Origin: Fundidesulfovibrio magnetotacticus
GTDB lineage: Bacteria; Desulfobacterota; Desulfovibrionia; Desulfovibrionales; Desulfovibrionaceae
NCBI RefSeq assembly: GCF_013019105.1
Contig: NZ_BLTE01000007.1
Location: 62,001 to 126,000 of the forward strand
Length of the DNA stretch: 64,000 nucleotides
Direction of reading: 5' to 3'
A model generated the notes under the pieces. It did not search any database and was not told where the DNA came from. It worked only from the letters and a program-made list of their open reading frames with translations. The translations under genes were made by a program, and so were the position numbers. Position 1 is the first letter of the stretch. Every line of letters begins with the position of its first letter. This document shows, in pieces, positions 55,765-64,000 of this stretch.

Positions 55765-56317
55765 CTTCGACTCGTTCACCTTCAACCTGGTGCAGTATTT
55801 CCAGCAGCTGGGGCTGGACCCGGTGGTGAAAAAGAACGACGACCCGTCGATCCTGGAGCTGGCCGATTCCGGCAAGGTGGAGCTGTGCTGCATCTCGCCC
55901 GGCCCGAGCCGCCCGGAGAACGCGGGGCTGTGCGTGGAGTTCCTGGACCACCTGCCCAAGAAGACGCCGCTTTTGGGCGTGTGCCTGGGGCATCAGATAC
56001 TCGGGCATTACGCAGGGGCTCCCGTGGTCGTCGCCGACAGGATCATGCACGGCAAGACGAGCCAGGTGACGCACCGCGAGAGCGGGCTCTTCGAGGGCGT
56101 GTCCAACCCCATGGAGGTCTGCCGGTACCACTCGCTCCTGGTGCTGGCCCACAAGGCCCCGGAGAAGCTGGAAATCACCGCCTGGACCGACGAGAACGAG
56201 GTGATGGGCCTGCGCTGGAAGGACCGCCCCTGGGTGGGCGTGCAGTTCCACCCCGAGAGCGTGCTGACGCCCGAGGGCATGCGCATGCTCAAGAACTTCC
56301 CGGAGAAGATCGCGTAG
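55745..56317 (+). CDS. trpG: Anthranilate synthase component II (glutamine amidotransferase)
   Basis: 190 aa. Class I amidotransferase with nucleophile in GVCLGHQILGHYAG (Cys about 80) and the His-Glu pair in VQFHPESVLTPEG. It supplies ammonia from glutamine to TrpE. It overlaps trpE by 20 bases. It is the short, unfused form without TrpD. Confidence 0.96.
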   Translation: MFLLIDNFDSFTFNLVQYFQQLGLDPVVKKNDDPSILELADSGKVELCCISPGPSRPENAGLCVEFLDHLPKKTPLLGVCLGHQILGHYAGAPVVVADRIMHGKTSQVTHRESGLFEGVSNPMEVCRYHSLLVLAHKAPEKLEITAWTDENEVMGLRWKDRPWVGVQFHPESVLTPEGMRMLKNFPEKIA

Positions 56318-56324
56318 GCGCGCC

Positions 56325-57059
56325 ATGCCCCTCCAGATCCGCCATCTCTCCCCGCAGGACGTGCTCGGCCACGAGACCACCCTGTGGAAGTATCTCTCCT
56401 TCGAGAAGTTTCTCGACTTTCTGCTGCTCAAGCGCCTCTACTTCCGGCGCTCCGACAAGCTCTCGGACCCCTTCGAGTGCCTTGTGCCGCCCGAGATGCG
56501 CTCCCCCTGCACGGCCATCGCCCTGCCCCCCGAGGAGTTGGACCTCCTGGCCGCCCACGAGCGCTACATCAACTCCGCCCGGCCCAAGGTGTTCCTCAAC
56601 TCCTGGCACATCAACGAGTACGAGTCCGAGGCCATGTGGAAGCTCTTCGGCGGCCAGGGCCACTCCATCGCCATCCGCACCACCTTCGGGCGCATGCTCG
56701 CCCAGCTGGCCGCCCATGACCTCACCGCCGGCAAGGTCCTCTACAAGGACATGATCAAGGACGACTGCCGCATCGCCGACCTCTTCGACTTCGCCCTGCT
56801 CAAGCGCAAACCCTTCGAGCACGAACGCGAATTCCGGCTGATCTACATCAACGAACAAGGCGACGAGAACCCGAGGCTCCTGGACGGCCTGGGCCTGCAC
56901 ATCCCCGTGGAGCCCGCCGCACTGATGGACGCCGTCTACGTCTCGCCCCTCTCCGAACCCTGGCAGTTCGAGCTGACACAGACCATCGTGACCGGCCAAG
57001 GCCTCTCCGACCGCCTGATCCGCTCGACGCTCTTCAACCTTCCGGGAACCCGGCGCTGA
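56325..57059 (+). CDS. DUF2971 protein inside the trp operon
   Basis: 244 aa. Recognised from the order LWKYLSFEKFLDFLL, FRRSDKLSDPFEC (about 41-53), LNSWHINEYESEAMWKLF and EHEREFRLIY, which fit the DUF2971 family of unknown function. It lies 7 bases after trpG and 32 before trpD, with no break in strand, so it is cotranscribed with tryptophan genes. DUF2971 proteins are often in accessory regions and near defence genes. It has no known link to tryptophan, and its presence here is unexplained. Confidence 0.8.
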   Translation: MPLQIRHLSPQDVLGHETTLWKYLSFEKFLDFLLLKRLYFRRSDKLSDPFECLVPPEMRSPCTAIALPPEELDLLAAHERYINSARPKVFLNSWHINEYESEAMWKLFGGQGHSIAIRTTFGRMLAQLAAHDLTAGKVLYKDMIKDDCRIADLFDFALLKRKPFEHEREFRLIYINEQGDENPRLLDGLGLHIPVEPAALMDAVYVSPLSEPWQFELTQTIVTGQGLSDRLIRSTLFNLPGTRR

Positions 57060-57091
57060 CGCCGCACGCCCCGCCAACAAGGAGCCCATCC

Positions 57092-58090
57092 ATGGAAGTT
57101 CTCGAACACCTGGCCCTCGGCAAGAACCTCACAGAAGAAGAGGCCCTCAAGTCCTTCCGCGCCATGTACTCGGGCGAGATGCCCGCCTCCTGCGTGGGCG
57201 CGTTCCTCATGGGCCTCAAGACCAAGGGCGAGACCGGCCTGGAGATCGCCTGCGGCGTCAAGGCCGCCCTCGAAGAGGCGCGCCTCGTGCCCGGCCTCGC
57301 CGGGCCGCGCATCGACACCTGCGGCACCGGCGGCGACAACACCTGCTCCTTCAACTGCTCCACCGCCACCGCCCTTTACCTGGCCGCCCTGGGCCACAAG
57401 GTGGTCAAACACGGCAACCGCAGCGTCTCCTCCACCTGCGGCTCGGCCGACGTGGTGGAATCGCTCGGGCTCACCCTCACCGTGGAGCCCGAGGCCGTGC
57501 CCGCGCAGCTCGACGCCCAGAACTTCGCCTTCCTCTTCGCCCCCAGCTACCACCCGGCCTTCAAGCGCATCATGCCCATCCGCAAGGAACTGGGTGCGCG
57601 CACGCTCTTCAACCTCATGGGGCCGCTTCTGAACCCCGCGCGCCCCACCCACCAGCTCCTGGGCGTGCCCACCGCCTCCTTCGTGCCCCTCATCGCCGAG
57701 GCCCTGGCCCTCTCGGGCATCCAGCGCGCCGCCGTGGTGCACGGCGCGGGCGGCTTCGACGAAATCTCGCCCTTCGGACCCGCCGAAGTGGTCTGGATCC
57801 GCGACGGCTGGACGCGCCGCGAAACCCTCGACCCCGAAACCCTCGGCATCCCCCGCCACAAGCTCTCCGAGGTGGCCGTGGCCAACAAGGACGAAGCCGT
57901 GGCCGTGCTCCTCGAACTGCTCCAGGGCCACGGCCCCGAAGCCATGAAGGACATGCTCGCCCTCAACCTGGGCTGCTGCCTGCACCTGCTCGAAGACGGC
58001 CTCACCCTCAAGGACGCCGTGGCCAAGGCCCGCGCCGCCATCGACCAGGGCAAGGCCGCCGCCTTCTGGGAAGGAAAGATCAATGCTTGA
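57092..58090 (+). CDS. trpD: Anthranilate phosphoribosyltransferase
   Basis: 332 aa. PRPP-binding motif DTCGTGGDN (about 73-81), KHGNRSVSSTCGSADVVESLG and the conserved LFNLMGPLLNPARP. It joins anthranilate and PRPP. Its stop overlaps trpC by 8 bases. Full length. Confidence 0.97.
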   Translation: MEVLEHLALGKNLTEEEALKSFRAMYSGEMPASCVGAFLMGLKTKGETGLEIACGVKAALEEARLVPGLAGPRIDTCGTGGDNTCSFNCSTATALYLAALGHKVVKHGNRSVSSTCGSADVVESLGLTLTVEPEAVPAQLDAQNFAFLFAPSYHPAFKRIMPIRKELGARTLFNLMGPLLNPARPTHQLLGVPTASFVPLIAEALALSGIQRAAVVHGAGGFDEISPFGPAEVVWIRDGWTRRETLDPETLGIPRHKLSEVAVANKDEAVAVLLELLQGHGPEAMKDMLALNLGCCLHLLEDGLTLKDAVAKARAAIDQGKAAAFWEGKINA

Positions 58091-58853
58091 ACGCTTCCGC
58101 CAGGCCAAGGCCGCCGAGATCGAACGTCTCCTCGCCCTGGAGGACGAAGGCAGCATGCCCCCCCCCTTCGAGGGCGAACGCCCGGACTTCCTGCGCGCCC
58201 TCTGGGACGTGGGACCCGGCGCGGTGATCGCCGAATACAAGCGCGCCTCGCCCTCCAAAGGCGACATCAACCTGGCCCTCGGCCCCGAACAGGCCGCCCA
58301 GGCCTACCGCGTCGCCGGGGCCGCCGCGCTCTCCGTGCTCACCGAGGAGGACCACTTCAAGGGCAGCCTGGACTTCCTCGCGCGCATGGCCCCCGCCGGG
58401 CTGCCCATGCTGCGCAAGGACTTCATCCTGCACCCCGTCCAGGTGATCCAGACCGCCGCCACCCCGGCCTCGGCCTTCCTGCTCATCGCGCGCATGTGCG
58501 AACAGGAAGAGCTGCGCGAAATGCTCGCCCTGGGCATGGCCTTCGACCTGCCCGCCGTGGTGGAAGTGTTCGACGAGGCCGACCTGGAAAAAGCACAGGC
58601 CCTGGACCCCGACATCGTACAGGTGAACAGCCGCGACCTGGACACCCTGACCACCGACCTCGCACGCGCCGAACGCCTGGGAAAACTCAAGCCCGAAGGA
58701 CAGCTCTGGATCGCCGCCAGCGGCATCGCCACCCCCGAAGACCTGGACCGCATGGTACAGGCCGGGTTCGACGCCGTGCTCGTGGGCACTTCGTTGATGT
58801 GCGGGGCCGACCCGGGCGCGGCGCTCAAGGCGCTGACGCGGAGGACGGGATGA
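58083..58853 (+). CDS. trpC: Indole-3-glycerol phosphate synthase
   Basis: 256 aa. TIM barrel with VIAEYKRASPSKGDI (Glu and Lys catalytic), LSVLTEEDHFKGS, LRKDFI and GVNSRDL-like VNSRDLDTL. It closes the indole ring. It is a single-domain TrpC, not fused to TrpF. Downstream, 424 bases of repeat-rich spacer separate it from trpF. Confidence 0.97.
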   Translation: MLERFRQAKAAEIERLLALEDEGSMPPPFEGERPDFLRALWDVGPGAVIAEYKRASPSKGDINLALGPEQAAQAYRVAGAAALSVLTEEDHFKGSLDFLARMAPAGLPMLRKDFILHPVQVIQTAATPASAFLLIARMCEQEELREMLALGMAFDLPAVVEVFDEADLEKAQALDPDIVQVNSRDLDTLTTDLARAERLGKLKPEGQLWIAASGIATPEDLDRMVQAGFDAVLVGTSLMCGADPGAALKALTRRTG

Positions 58854-59277
58854 CGGGGAAGAAGCCTCCGGCGGCCAAAGGGCTACGCCCTCTGGACTCC
58901 CGCTCCGCTTCGCGGGCTTCACCGGGTACGGCGTCGTCGGACGGGCGGCTGCGCCGCTCTTCGCCCGGGGGGGGCCGTGGCGCTTCGCGCCAGGTGATTG
59001 TGAGCAAGAATCCTCTTGGGATTTCTGAAGACAAATTCCTTGTTCATCGCCGCTTGCGGCGATGGCAGTCCGCCGGGATAAGCGCCTGCTTTGAGGCGCG
59101 TTCCCGGCGGGTGTACGCTGCAGGCGCCCGTCCGACGACACCCTACCCGGTGAAGCCCGCGAAGCAATTGCGGGTCCAGGGGGGTCACCCCCCTGGCGGG
59201 TCCAGGGCAGCGCCCTGGCGGGTGCGGGGCAGCGCCCTGCCGGGGCCTGGGGCGGAGCCCCGTCCAGGAGCCTCGCC
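58851..59277. repeat. trpC-trpF spacer: repeat-built element with 41-bp inverted ends, no gene
   Basis: The spacer opens with a family B repeat (58851-58900). An inverted repeat follows: arm 58909-58949 (CTTCGCGGGCTTCACCGGGT...) and arm 59123-59164, differing at only a few positions, enclosing about 170 bases. The interior contains a hairpin CATCGCCGC-TT-GCGGCGATG (about 59050-59069) and a more A/T-rich core. A family C palindrome array occupies about 59158-59262. No coding frame is conserved. It resembles a small non-autonomous insertion element. Confidence 0.7.
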
Positions 59278-59934
59278 GTGCTGGTGAAGGTCTGCGGCAT
59301 GACGCTGTCTGCCCAGGTGGCGGCGCTCGACTCTTTGGGCGTGGACTTCCTGGGCTTCATCTTCGCGGCCAAGAGTCCCCGCCGCGTCACGCCGGAGCAT
59401 GTGGCGTCGATTCCCCGTGGCCGGGCGAAGCGCGTTGGGGTGTTCGTGGAGCAGGACGCGGCGGAGGTGCGCCGGATCATGGACGCGGCGGGGCTGGACC
59501 TGGCGCAACTGCACGGCGGCCAGGACGAGCGGTTCTGCGAGGCCGTGGGACCGGACCGAGTGGTCCGGGTGTTCTGGCCCGAGCGTCACGCCCGGGCGCT
59601 GGCCGAGGCGGGTCTGGATGCCGACGCGGCGCGTGTGCGGGCGAGCCTGGAGGCCGAGATGGCGCGTTTCGCCGGGGCGTGCGCGCTGATGCTCCTGGAC
59701 GCGGGCACGTCGGGCGGCGGGCACGGGACATCGCTTGATTTCGCGGGGTTGGCGGGGCTTCACGCCCCGCGTCCCTGGCTCCTGGCCGGGGGGCTTTCCC
59801 CAGCCAACGCGGCCCGGGCCGTGCGGGAGGCTTCTCCCGCCGGGCTGGACCTCAACTCCGGCGTGGAGGACGCGCCGGGGGTGAAGAACCTGGACATGAC
59901 GAAGAAAACGCTCAATATAATTAAAAGTTTTTGA
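59278..59934 (+). CDS. trpF: Phosphoribosylanthranilate isomerase
   Basis: 218 aa, GTG start preceded by AGGAG eight bases away. KVCGMTLSAQV with the catalytic Cys, FAAKSPRRV, LAQLHGGQDE and a C-terminal DLNSGVEDAPGVKNLDM with the catalytic Asp region. It isomerises PRA to CdRP, feeding TrpC. It lies downstream of the spacer element, so its expression depends on read-through. Confidence 0.95.
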   Translation: MLVKVCGMTLSAQVAALDSLGVDFLGFIFAAKSPRRVTPEHVASIPRGRAKRVGVFVEQDAAEVRRIMDAAGLDLAQLHGGQDERFCEAVGPDRVVRVFWPERHARALAEAGLDADAARVRASLEAEMARFAGACALMLLDAGTSGGGHGTSLDFAGLAGLHAPRPWLLAGGLSPANAARAVREASPAGLDLNSGVEDAPGVKNLDMTKKTLNIIKSF

Positions 59935-59942
59935 AGGAGAGT

Positions 59943-59980
59943 CCAGAGAGGAAACTTTTTTCAAAAAGTTTCCTCTCTGG
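59943..59980 (+). promoter_or_regulatory. 18-bp hairpin directly before trpB (family D, copy 1)
   Basis: CCAGAGAGGAAACTTTTT pairs perfectly with its complement across a TC loop. The trpB ribosome site (GGAGG) follows 6 bases later. A near-identical unit precedes trpA (61380-61417). There is no T-tract, so it is probably a stabiliser, processing site or translation control element. Confidence 0.8.
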
Positions 59981-59998
59981 CCGCCGGAGGCATCCATC

Positions 59999-61177
<1,179 letters not shown>

Positions 61178-61187
61178 CCCGGTGGCG

Positions 61188-61278
61188 GGTTCCGCGCCTG
61201 TCCTCCCGCAACTCGCGTCCGCCGACCGATCAGAAGACGATCGTCGGCCGCGAGCTACGGGAGGACAGGCACGGAACC
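61188..61278 (+). promoter_or_regulatory. 91-nt imperfect hairpin between trpB and trpA
   Basis: Arms GGTTCCGCGCCTGTCCTCCCG (61188 on) and its complement ending at 61278 pair along almost their whole length, with minor bulges and a small loop near AGAA at about 61232. The structure begins 10 bases after the trpB stop. It lacks a T-tract. It may protect the upstream mRNA or act as a repeat element. Confidence 0.75.
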
Positions 61279-61379
61279 GGATTCGCCTCAGATTGTGACT
61301 TCCCTCCTCAACGCGAACAGGTAGCGCGGCGATTCCCGGTGAATCCCGCGAAGCTCGTTGAAAGTTTTTGAAAGAGAGT

Positions 61380-61417
61380 CCAGAGAGAAAACTTTTTTCA
61401 AAAAGTTTCCTCTCTGG
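61380..61417 (+). promoter_or_regulatory. 18-bp hairpin directly before trpA (family D, copy 2)
   Basis: CCAGAGAGAAAACTTTTT pairs with AAAAAGTTTCCTCTCTGG (one mismatch). It is followed by CCGCCGGAGGCATC and the trpA ATG, the same arrangement as before trpB. Confidence 0.8.
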
Positions 61418-61437
61418 CCGCCGGAGGCATCTTCATC

Positions 61438-62217
61438 ATGTCCATACTCACCGAACGCATCCGTTCCGCCAACGCGTCGGGCCGCAAGGCCGTGATTCCC
61501 TATCTTCCCGCCGGTTTCCCGGACCGTGAGCGGTTCTGGGCCGAAGTGTCGGCCCTGGACGCGGGCGGGGCCGACGTCATCGAGATCGGCGTGCCCTTCT
61601 CCGACCCCGTGGCCGACGGCCCGGTGGTGGAGGCGGCCAGCCTGGAGTGCCTGGAGCACGGCGTCACCCTGGAGTGGATCCTCGCGGAGCTGGGGCGTCG
61701 CAAGGGCGCGTTCCGGGCCGGGATCGTGCTCATGGGTTACTACAACCCCTTCCTGCAGTACGGCCTGGAACGCCTGGGACGCGACTGCGCGGCCGCCGGG
61801 GTGGGCGGGCTCATCGTGCCGGACCTGCCGCTGGAGGAATCCGGTCCCCTGCGCGCGGCCCTGGCGGGCACGGGCACGGAGTGCATCTGCCTGGTGGGGC
61901 TGAACACCCCGCCGGAGCGCCTGGCGGAGTACGCCAGGGTGGCGCGGGGCTTCGTGTATTTCGTCTCGGTTCTGGGCACCACGGGCGTGCGCGAGAGCCT
62001 GCCCGAGGAGGTGCTGGCCAAGCTGGCCCAGGTTCGCCCCGCCTTCAGCGTGCCCGTCGCGCTGGGCTTCGGCATCTCGCGGCCCGCGCAGGTGGCCCCG
62101 TTCGGGGACCTGATCGACGCGGCGGTGGTGGGCTCGGCGCTCATCAAGCGCCTGCGCGAGGGCGGCGACGGCGCAGGCTTCATGAAGGACTGGCGGGAGG
62201 GGGCCTCTCTGGGATAA
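61438..62217 (+). CDS. trpA: Tryptophan synthase alpha chain
   Basis: 259 aa. TIM barrel with VIPYLPAGFPD, GADVIEIGVPFSDPVADGPV (catalytic Glu and Asp) and YFVSVLGTTGVRE. It splits indole-3-glycerol phosphate to indole, which passes to TrpB. It has its own hairpin and GGAGG site. It is the last trp gene. Confidence 0.97.
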   Translation: MSILTERIRSANASGRKAVIPYLPAGFPDRERFWAEVSALDAGGADVIEIGVPFSDPVADGPVVEAASLECLEHGVTLEWILAELGRRKGAFRAGIVLMGYYNPFLQYGLERLGRDCAAAGVGGLIVPDLPLEESGPLRAALAGTGTECICLVGLNTPPERLAEYARVARGFVYFVSVLGTTGVRESLPEEVLAKLAQVRPAFSVPVALGFGISRPAQVAPFGDLIDAAVVGSALIKRLREGGDGAGFMKDWREGASLG

Positions 62218-62229
62218 AGGCCCATCCCC

Positions 62230-63096
62230 ATGTGGATCGTGCTCATGCTCGTGGCGGCGCTGTGCCAGGCGTTGAAGGATCTCTACCTCAAGCGCAGCGT
62301 GAAGGGCGTGGAGCCGGTGGCGGTCACGTGGGCCTACTGCCTGGGCACCACGCTCTTTCTGACCGTGCCCGTGCTGGCCGAACCGATGCCCACGCTGCGG
62401 CCCGGATTCTGGACTGCCATCGGGGTGATGGGGCCGCTGGCGGCGCTGACGCTCTATCTCTACGTGAAGGCGCTGGAGTCCTCGGACCTGTCGCTGGCCG
62501 CGCCCATGCTCACGGCCACGCCGCTCTTTCTGCTGATCACCTCGCCGCTGATCCTGGGCGAGTTTCCGGACCCGGCGGGAATCGTGGGCATCGCGTGCAT
62601 CGTGGGGGGCTCCTACGTGCTGAACCTGGCCAAGGCCCGGCGGGGCAGCCCCCTGGAGCCCTTCCGGGCGCTGATGCGCGACAAGGGCGCGCGGCTGATG
62701 CTCCTGGTGGCGTTCTTGTGGTCGGTGTCGGCCAACATCGACAAGGTGGGGCTGCGCAACGCCTCGCCCATGTTCTGGATCCTGTGCGCGTTCGGGGTCA
62801 CCACGGCGTGGCTGACGCCCATGGTCTGGCGCCTGAGCAGCCGGGGCTTCGGCCAGGTGCGCGCCCGTCCCGCGGAGCTGGCGGCAGCGGGATTCCTTGA
62901 AGCCGTGACCTGCTGGTGCCAGATGCAGGCCCTGACCATGGCCATCGTGCCCTACGTGATCTCGGTGAAGCGCATGAGCGCGGTGTTCGCGGTGCTCCTG
63001 GGCTGGCTGGTGCTGCGCGAGGGCAACGTGCGCGAGCGGCTGGCTGGGGCGGCGCTCATGGTGGTGGGGGTTTTTCTCATCGCGTTTTTGGGGTAG
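62230..63096 (+). CDS. EamA/DMT-family transporter
   Basis: 288 aa with about 10 hydrophobic helices in two EamA repeats (residues about 1-135 and 155-288). It starts 12 bases after the trpA stop and is likely the last part of the supraoperon transcript. Family members export amino acids and other metabolites, so export of an aromatic product is possible; this rests on position only. Confidence 0.88.
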   Translation: MWIVLMLVAALCQALKDLYLKRSVKGVEPVAVTWAYCLGTTLFLTVPVLAEPMPTLRPGFWTAIGVMGPLAALTLYLYVKALESSDLSLAAPMLTATPLFLLITSPLILGEFPDPAGIVGIACIVGGSYVLNLAKARRGSPLEPFRALMRDKGARLMLLVAFLWSVSANIDKVGLRNASPMFWILCAFGVTTAWLTPMVWRLSSRGFGQVRARPAELAAAGFLEAVTCWCQMQALTMAIVPYVISVKRMSAVFAVLLGWLVLREGNVRERLAGAALMVVGVFLIAFLG

Positions 63097-63104
63097 GTAT
63101 CGCC

Positions 63105-64000
63105 ATGTCGCAAGAGCACCGTTTCCTTCCCTCCCTCTCCGAGGACGAACTGGCCTCCGTCCAGGCGGCCGGGCTCAACTGGACCGTCGAGCACGCCTAC
63201 CGGGGCTCTCCCGCCTACCGCGAGAAGCTCGCGGGCGCGGGCTGGGCGCCGGGCCAGAAGCTCTCCCTGGAGGACCTGGCCCGCCTGCCCCTGACCTCCG
63301 TGGAAGACCTGCGCCAGGGCTACCCCCTGCCCCTGCTCTCCGTGCCCGAGGAGCGCGTGGCGCGCATCCACGCCTCGTCCGGCACCACGGGCAAGCGCAA
63401 GGTGCTGGCCTACACCCAGGCCGACATCGACACCTGGAAGCTCATGTTCGCCCGCTGCTACGAACTGGCCGGGCTCACCACCCTGGACCGCGTGCAGATC
63501 GCCGTGGGCTACGGCCTGTGGACCGCCGGGGCCGGCTTCCAACTGGGCTGCGAGCACTTCGGGGCCATGGCCGTGCCCGTCGGGCCGGGCAACATGGAAA
63601 TCCACCTCCAGCTCCTGGAGGACATGGGCTCCACGGTGCTCTGCTCCACGGCCTCCATGGCCCTGCTCATGGCCGAGGAGGTCACGAAGCGCCGACTCAA
63701 GGACAAGATCCGGCTGAAGAAGGCCGTGTTCGGAGCCGAGACCCACAGCCCCAAGATGCGCGAGCGCTTCCAGGACATGCTGGGCCTGGAAGACTCCTTC
63801 GACATCGTGGGCATGACCGAACTCTACGGCCCGGGCACGGGCCTGGAGTGCGCCGCCCACCAGGGCGTGCACTACTGGGCGGACCTCTACATCCTGGAAA
63901 TCCTCGATCCCGAGACGCTCGCGCCCGTGGCCCCGGGCGAGGTGGGCGAGATGGTGGTGACCACGCTGCGCAAGGAGGCCGCGCCGCTCATCCGCTACCG
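63105..64000 (+). CDS. paaK: Phenylacetate-CoA ligase-like enzyme (partial at right edge)
   Basis: Starts at the ATG 63105, 8 bases after the EamA stop, and stays open to the window end (298 codons visible). The AMP-binding motif is SSGTTGKRKV (91-100), followed by GAETHSPKM and the acidic GMTELYGPGTG motif. These match PaaK-type aryl-acetate CoA ligases, which activate phenylacetate or indoleacetate. In anaerobes this enzyme works with indolepyruvate oxidoreductase in aromatic amino acid breakdown. The C-terminal domain is not visible. Confidence 0.9.
   Translation, partial: MSQEHRFLPSLSEDELASVQAAGLNWTVEHAYRGSPAYREKLAGAGWAPGQKLSLEDLARLPLTSVEDLRQGYPLPLLSVPEERVARIHASSGTTGKRKVLAYTQADIDTWKLMFARCYELAGLTTLDRVQIAVGYGLWTAGAGFQLGCEHFGAMAVPVGPGNMEIHLQLLEDMGSTVLCSTASMALLMAEEVTKRRLKDKIRLKKAVFGAETHSPKMRERFQDMLGLEDSFDIVGMTELYGPGTGLECAAHQGVHYWADLYILEILDPETLAPVAPGEVGEMVVTTLRKEAAPLIRY

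Noticed and set aside
59930-59990. A rho-independent terminator before trpB
   Set aside because: The hairpin is strong but has no T-tract after it and is followed at once by the trpB ribosome site.
62952-63872. A 306-codon minus-strand open frame at the right end
   Set aside because: It lies opposite paaK and the EamA gene, both of which carry clear family motifs, and its own sequence is His/Gly/Ala-rich without any domain.

Overview
The window is a G+C-rich bacterial chromosome segment most like the Desulfovibrionales (Desulfovibrio or Fundidesulfovibrio relatives). The signs are a bacterioferritin close to the Desulfovibrio haem-binding type, an aromatic pathway that begins with the archaeal-type enzymes ADTH synthase and dehydroquinate synthase II, tight GTGA/ATGA gene overlaps, frequent GTG starts, and palindromic intergenic repeats. 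No rRNA, tRNA, CRISPR array or transposase gene was seen.

Layout. Positions 1-4.7 kb (minus strand): an AaeXAB-like efflux set (DUF1656, HlyD adaptor, FUSC pump) and a LysE exporter. 4.8-8.1 kb: an endonuclease Q-like PHP nuclease fused to a UvrD helicase. 8.3-10.5 kb: HD-GYP and MogA-like proteins. 10.6-12.7 kb (plus): rfbA-argJ. 12.8-17.8 kb (minus): a CoA-disulfide-reductase-like flavoprotein with a rhodanese domain, then a binding-protein/histidine-kinase/response-regulator module. 18-23.6 kb: an FKBP-methyltransferase fusion, bfr, a chemotaxis receptor and a sugar epimerase. 23.7-31.3 kb (minus): a probable single operon iclR-livKHMGF-aspA-asparaginase for uptake and deamination of amino acids. 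31.6-38.8 kb (minus): a hybrid kinase, tdh, kbl, a B12-radical SAM enzyme and an acyltransferase. 39-46 kb: a metallo-beta-lactamase fold enzyme, an exported acetolactate decarboxylase, a DUF547 protein, an arsS cluster, a glutamine amidotransferase and an MFS transporter. 46.5-48.9 kb: an accessory pocket (Fic-like protein, an unrecognised A/T-rich gene, hicAB).

49-63 kb (plus): one long aromatic amino acid supraoperon in the order ADTH synthase, DHQ synthase II, pheA, aroA, tyrA, trpE, trpG, DUF2971, trpD, trpC, trpF, trpB, trpA, followed by an EamA transporter and paaK. Its first two enzymes supply dehydroquinate, aroA leads towards chorismate, pheA and tyrA make Phe and Tyr, and the trp genes make Trp. 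aroD, aroE, aroK and aroC are not in the window.

The most notable signal lies just before this supraoperon. A promoter-like site is followed by a 32-codon leader peptide carrying a dense run of Phe, Trp and Tyr codons. Three short segments can then form mutually exclusive hairpins, ending in a terminator with a T-rich tail. This is the architecture of ribosome-mediated attenuation, here apparently reading all three aromatic amino acids at once. Further downstream, two near-identical hairpins directly precede trpB and trpA, a 91-nt hairpin lies between those two genes, and a small inverted-repeat element separates trpC from trpF.
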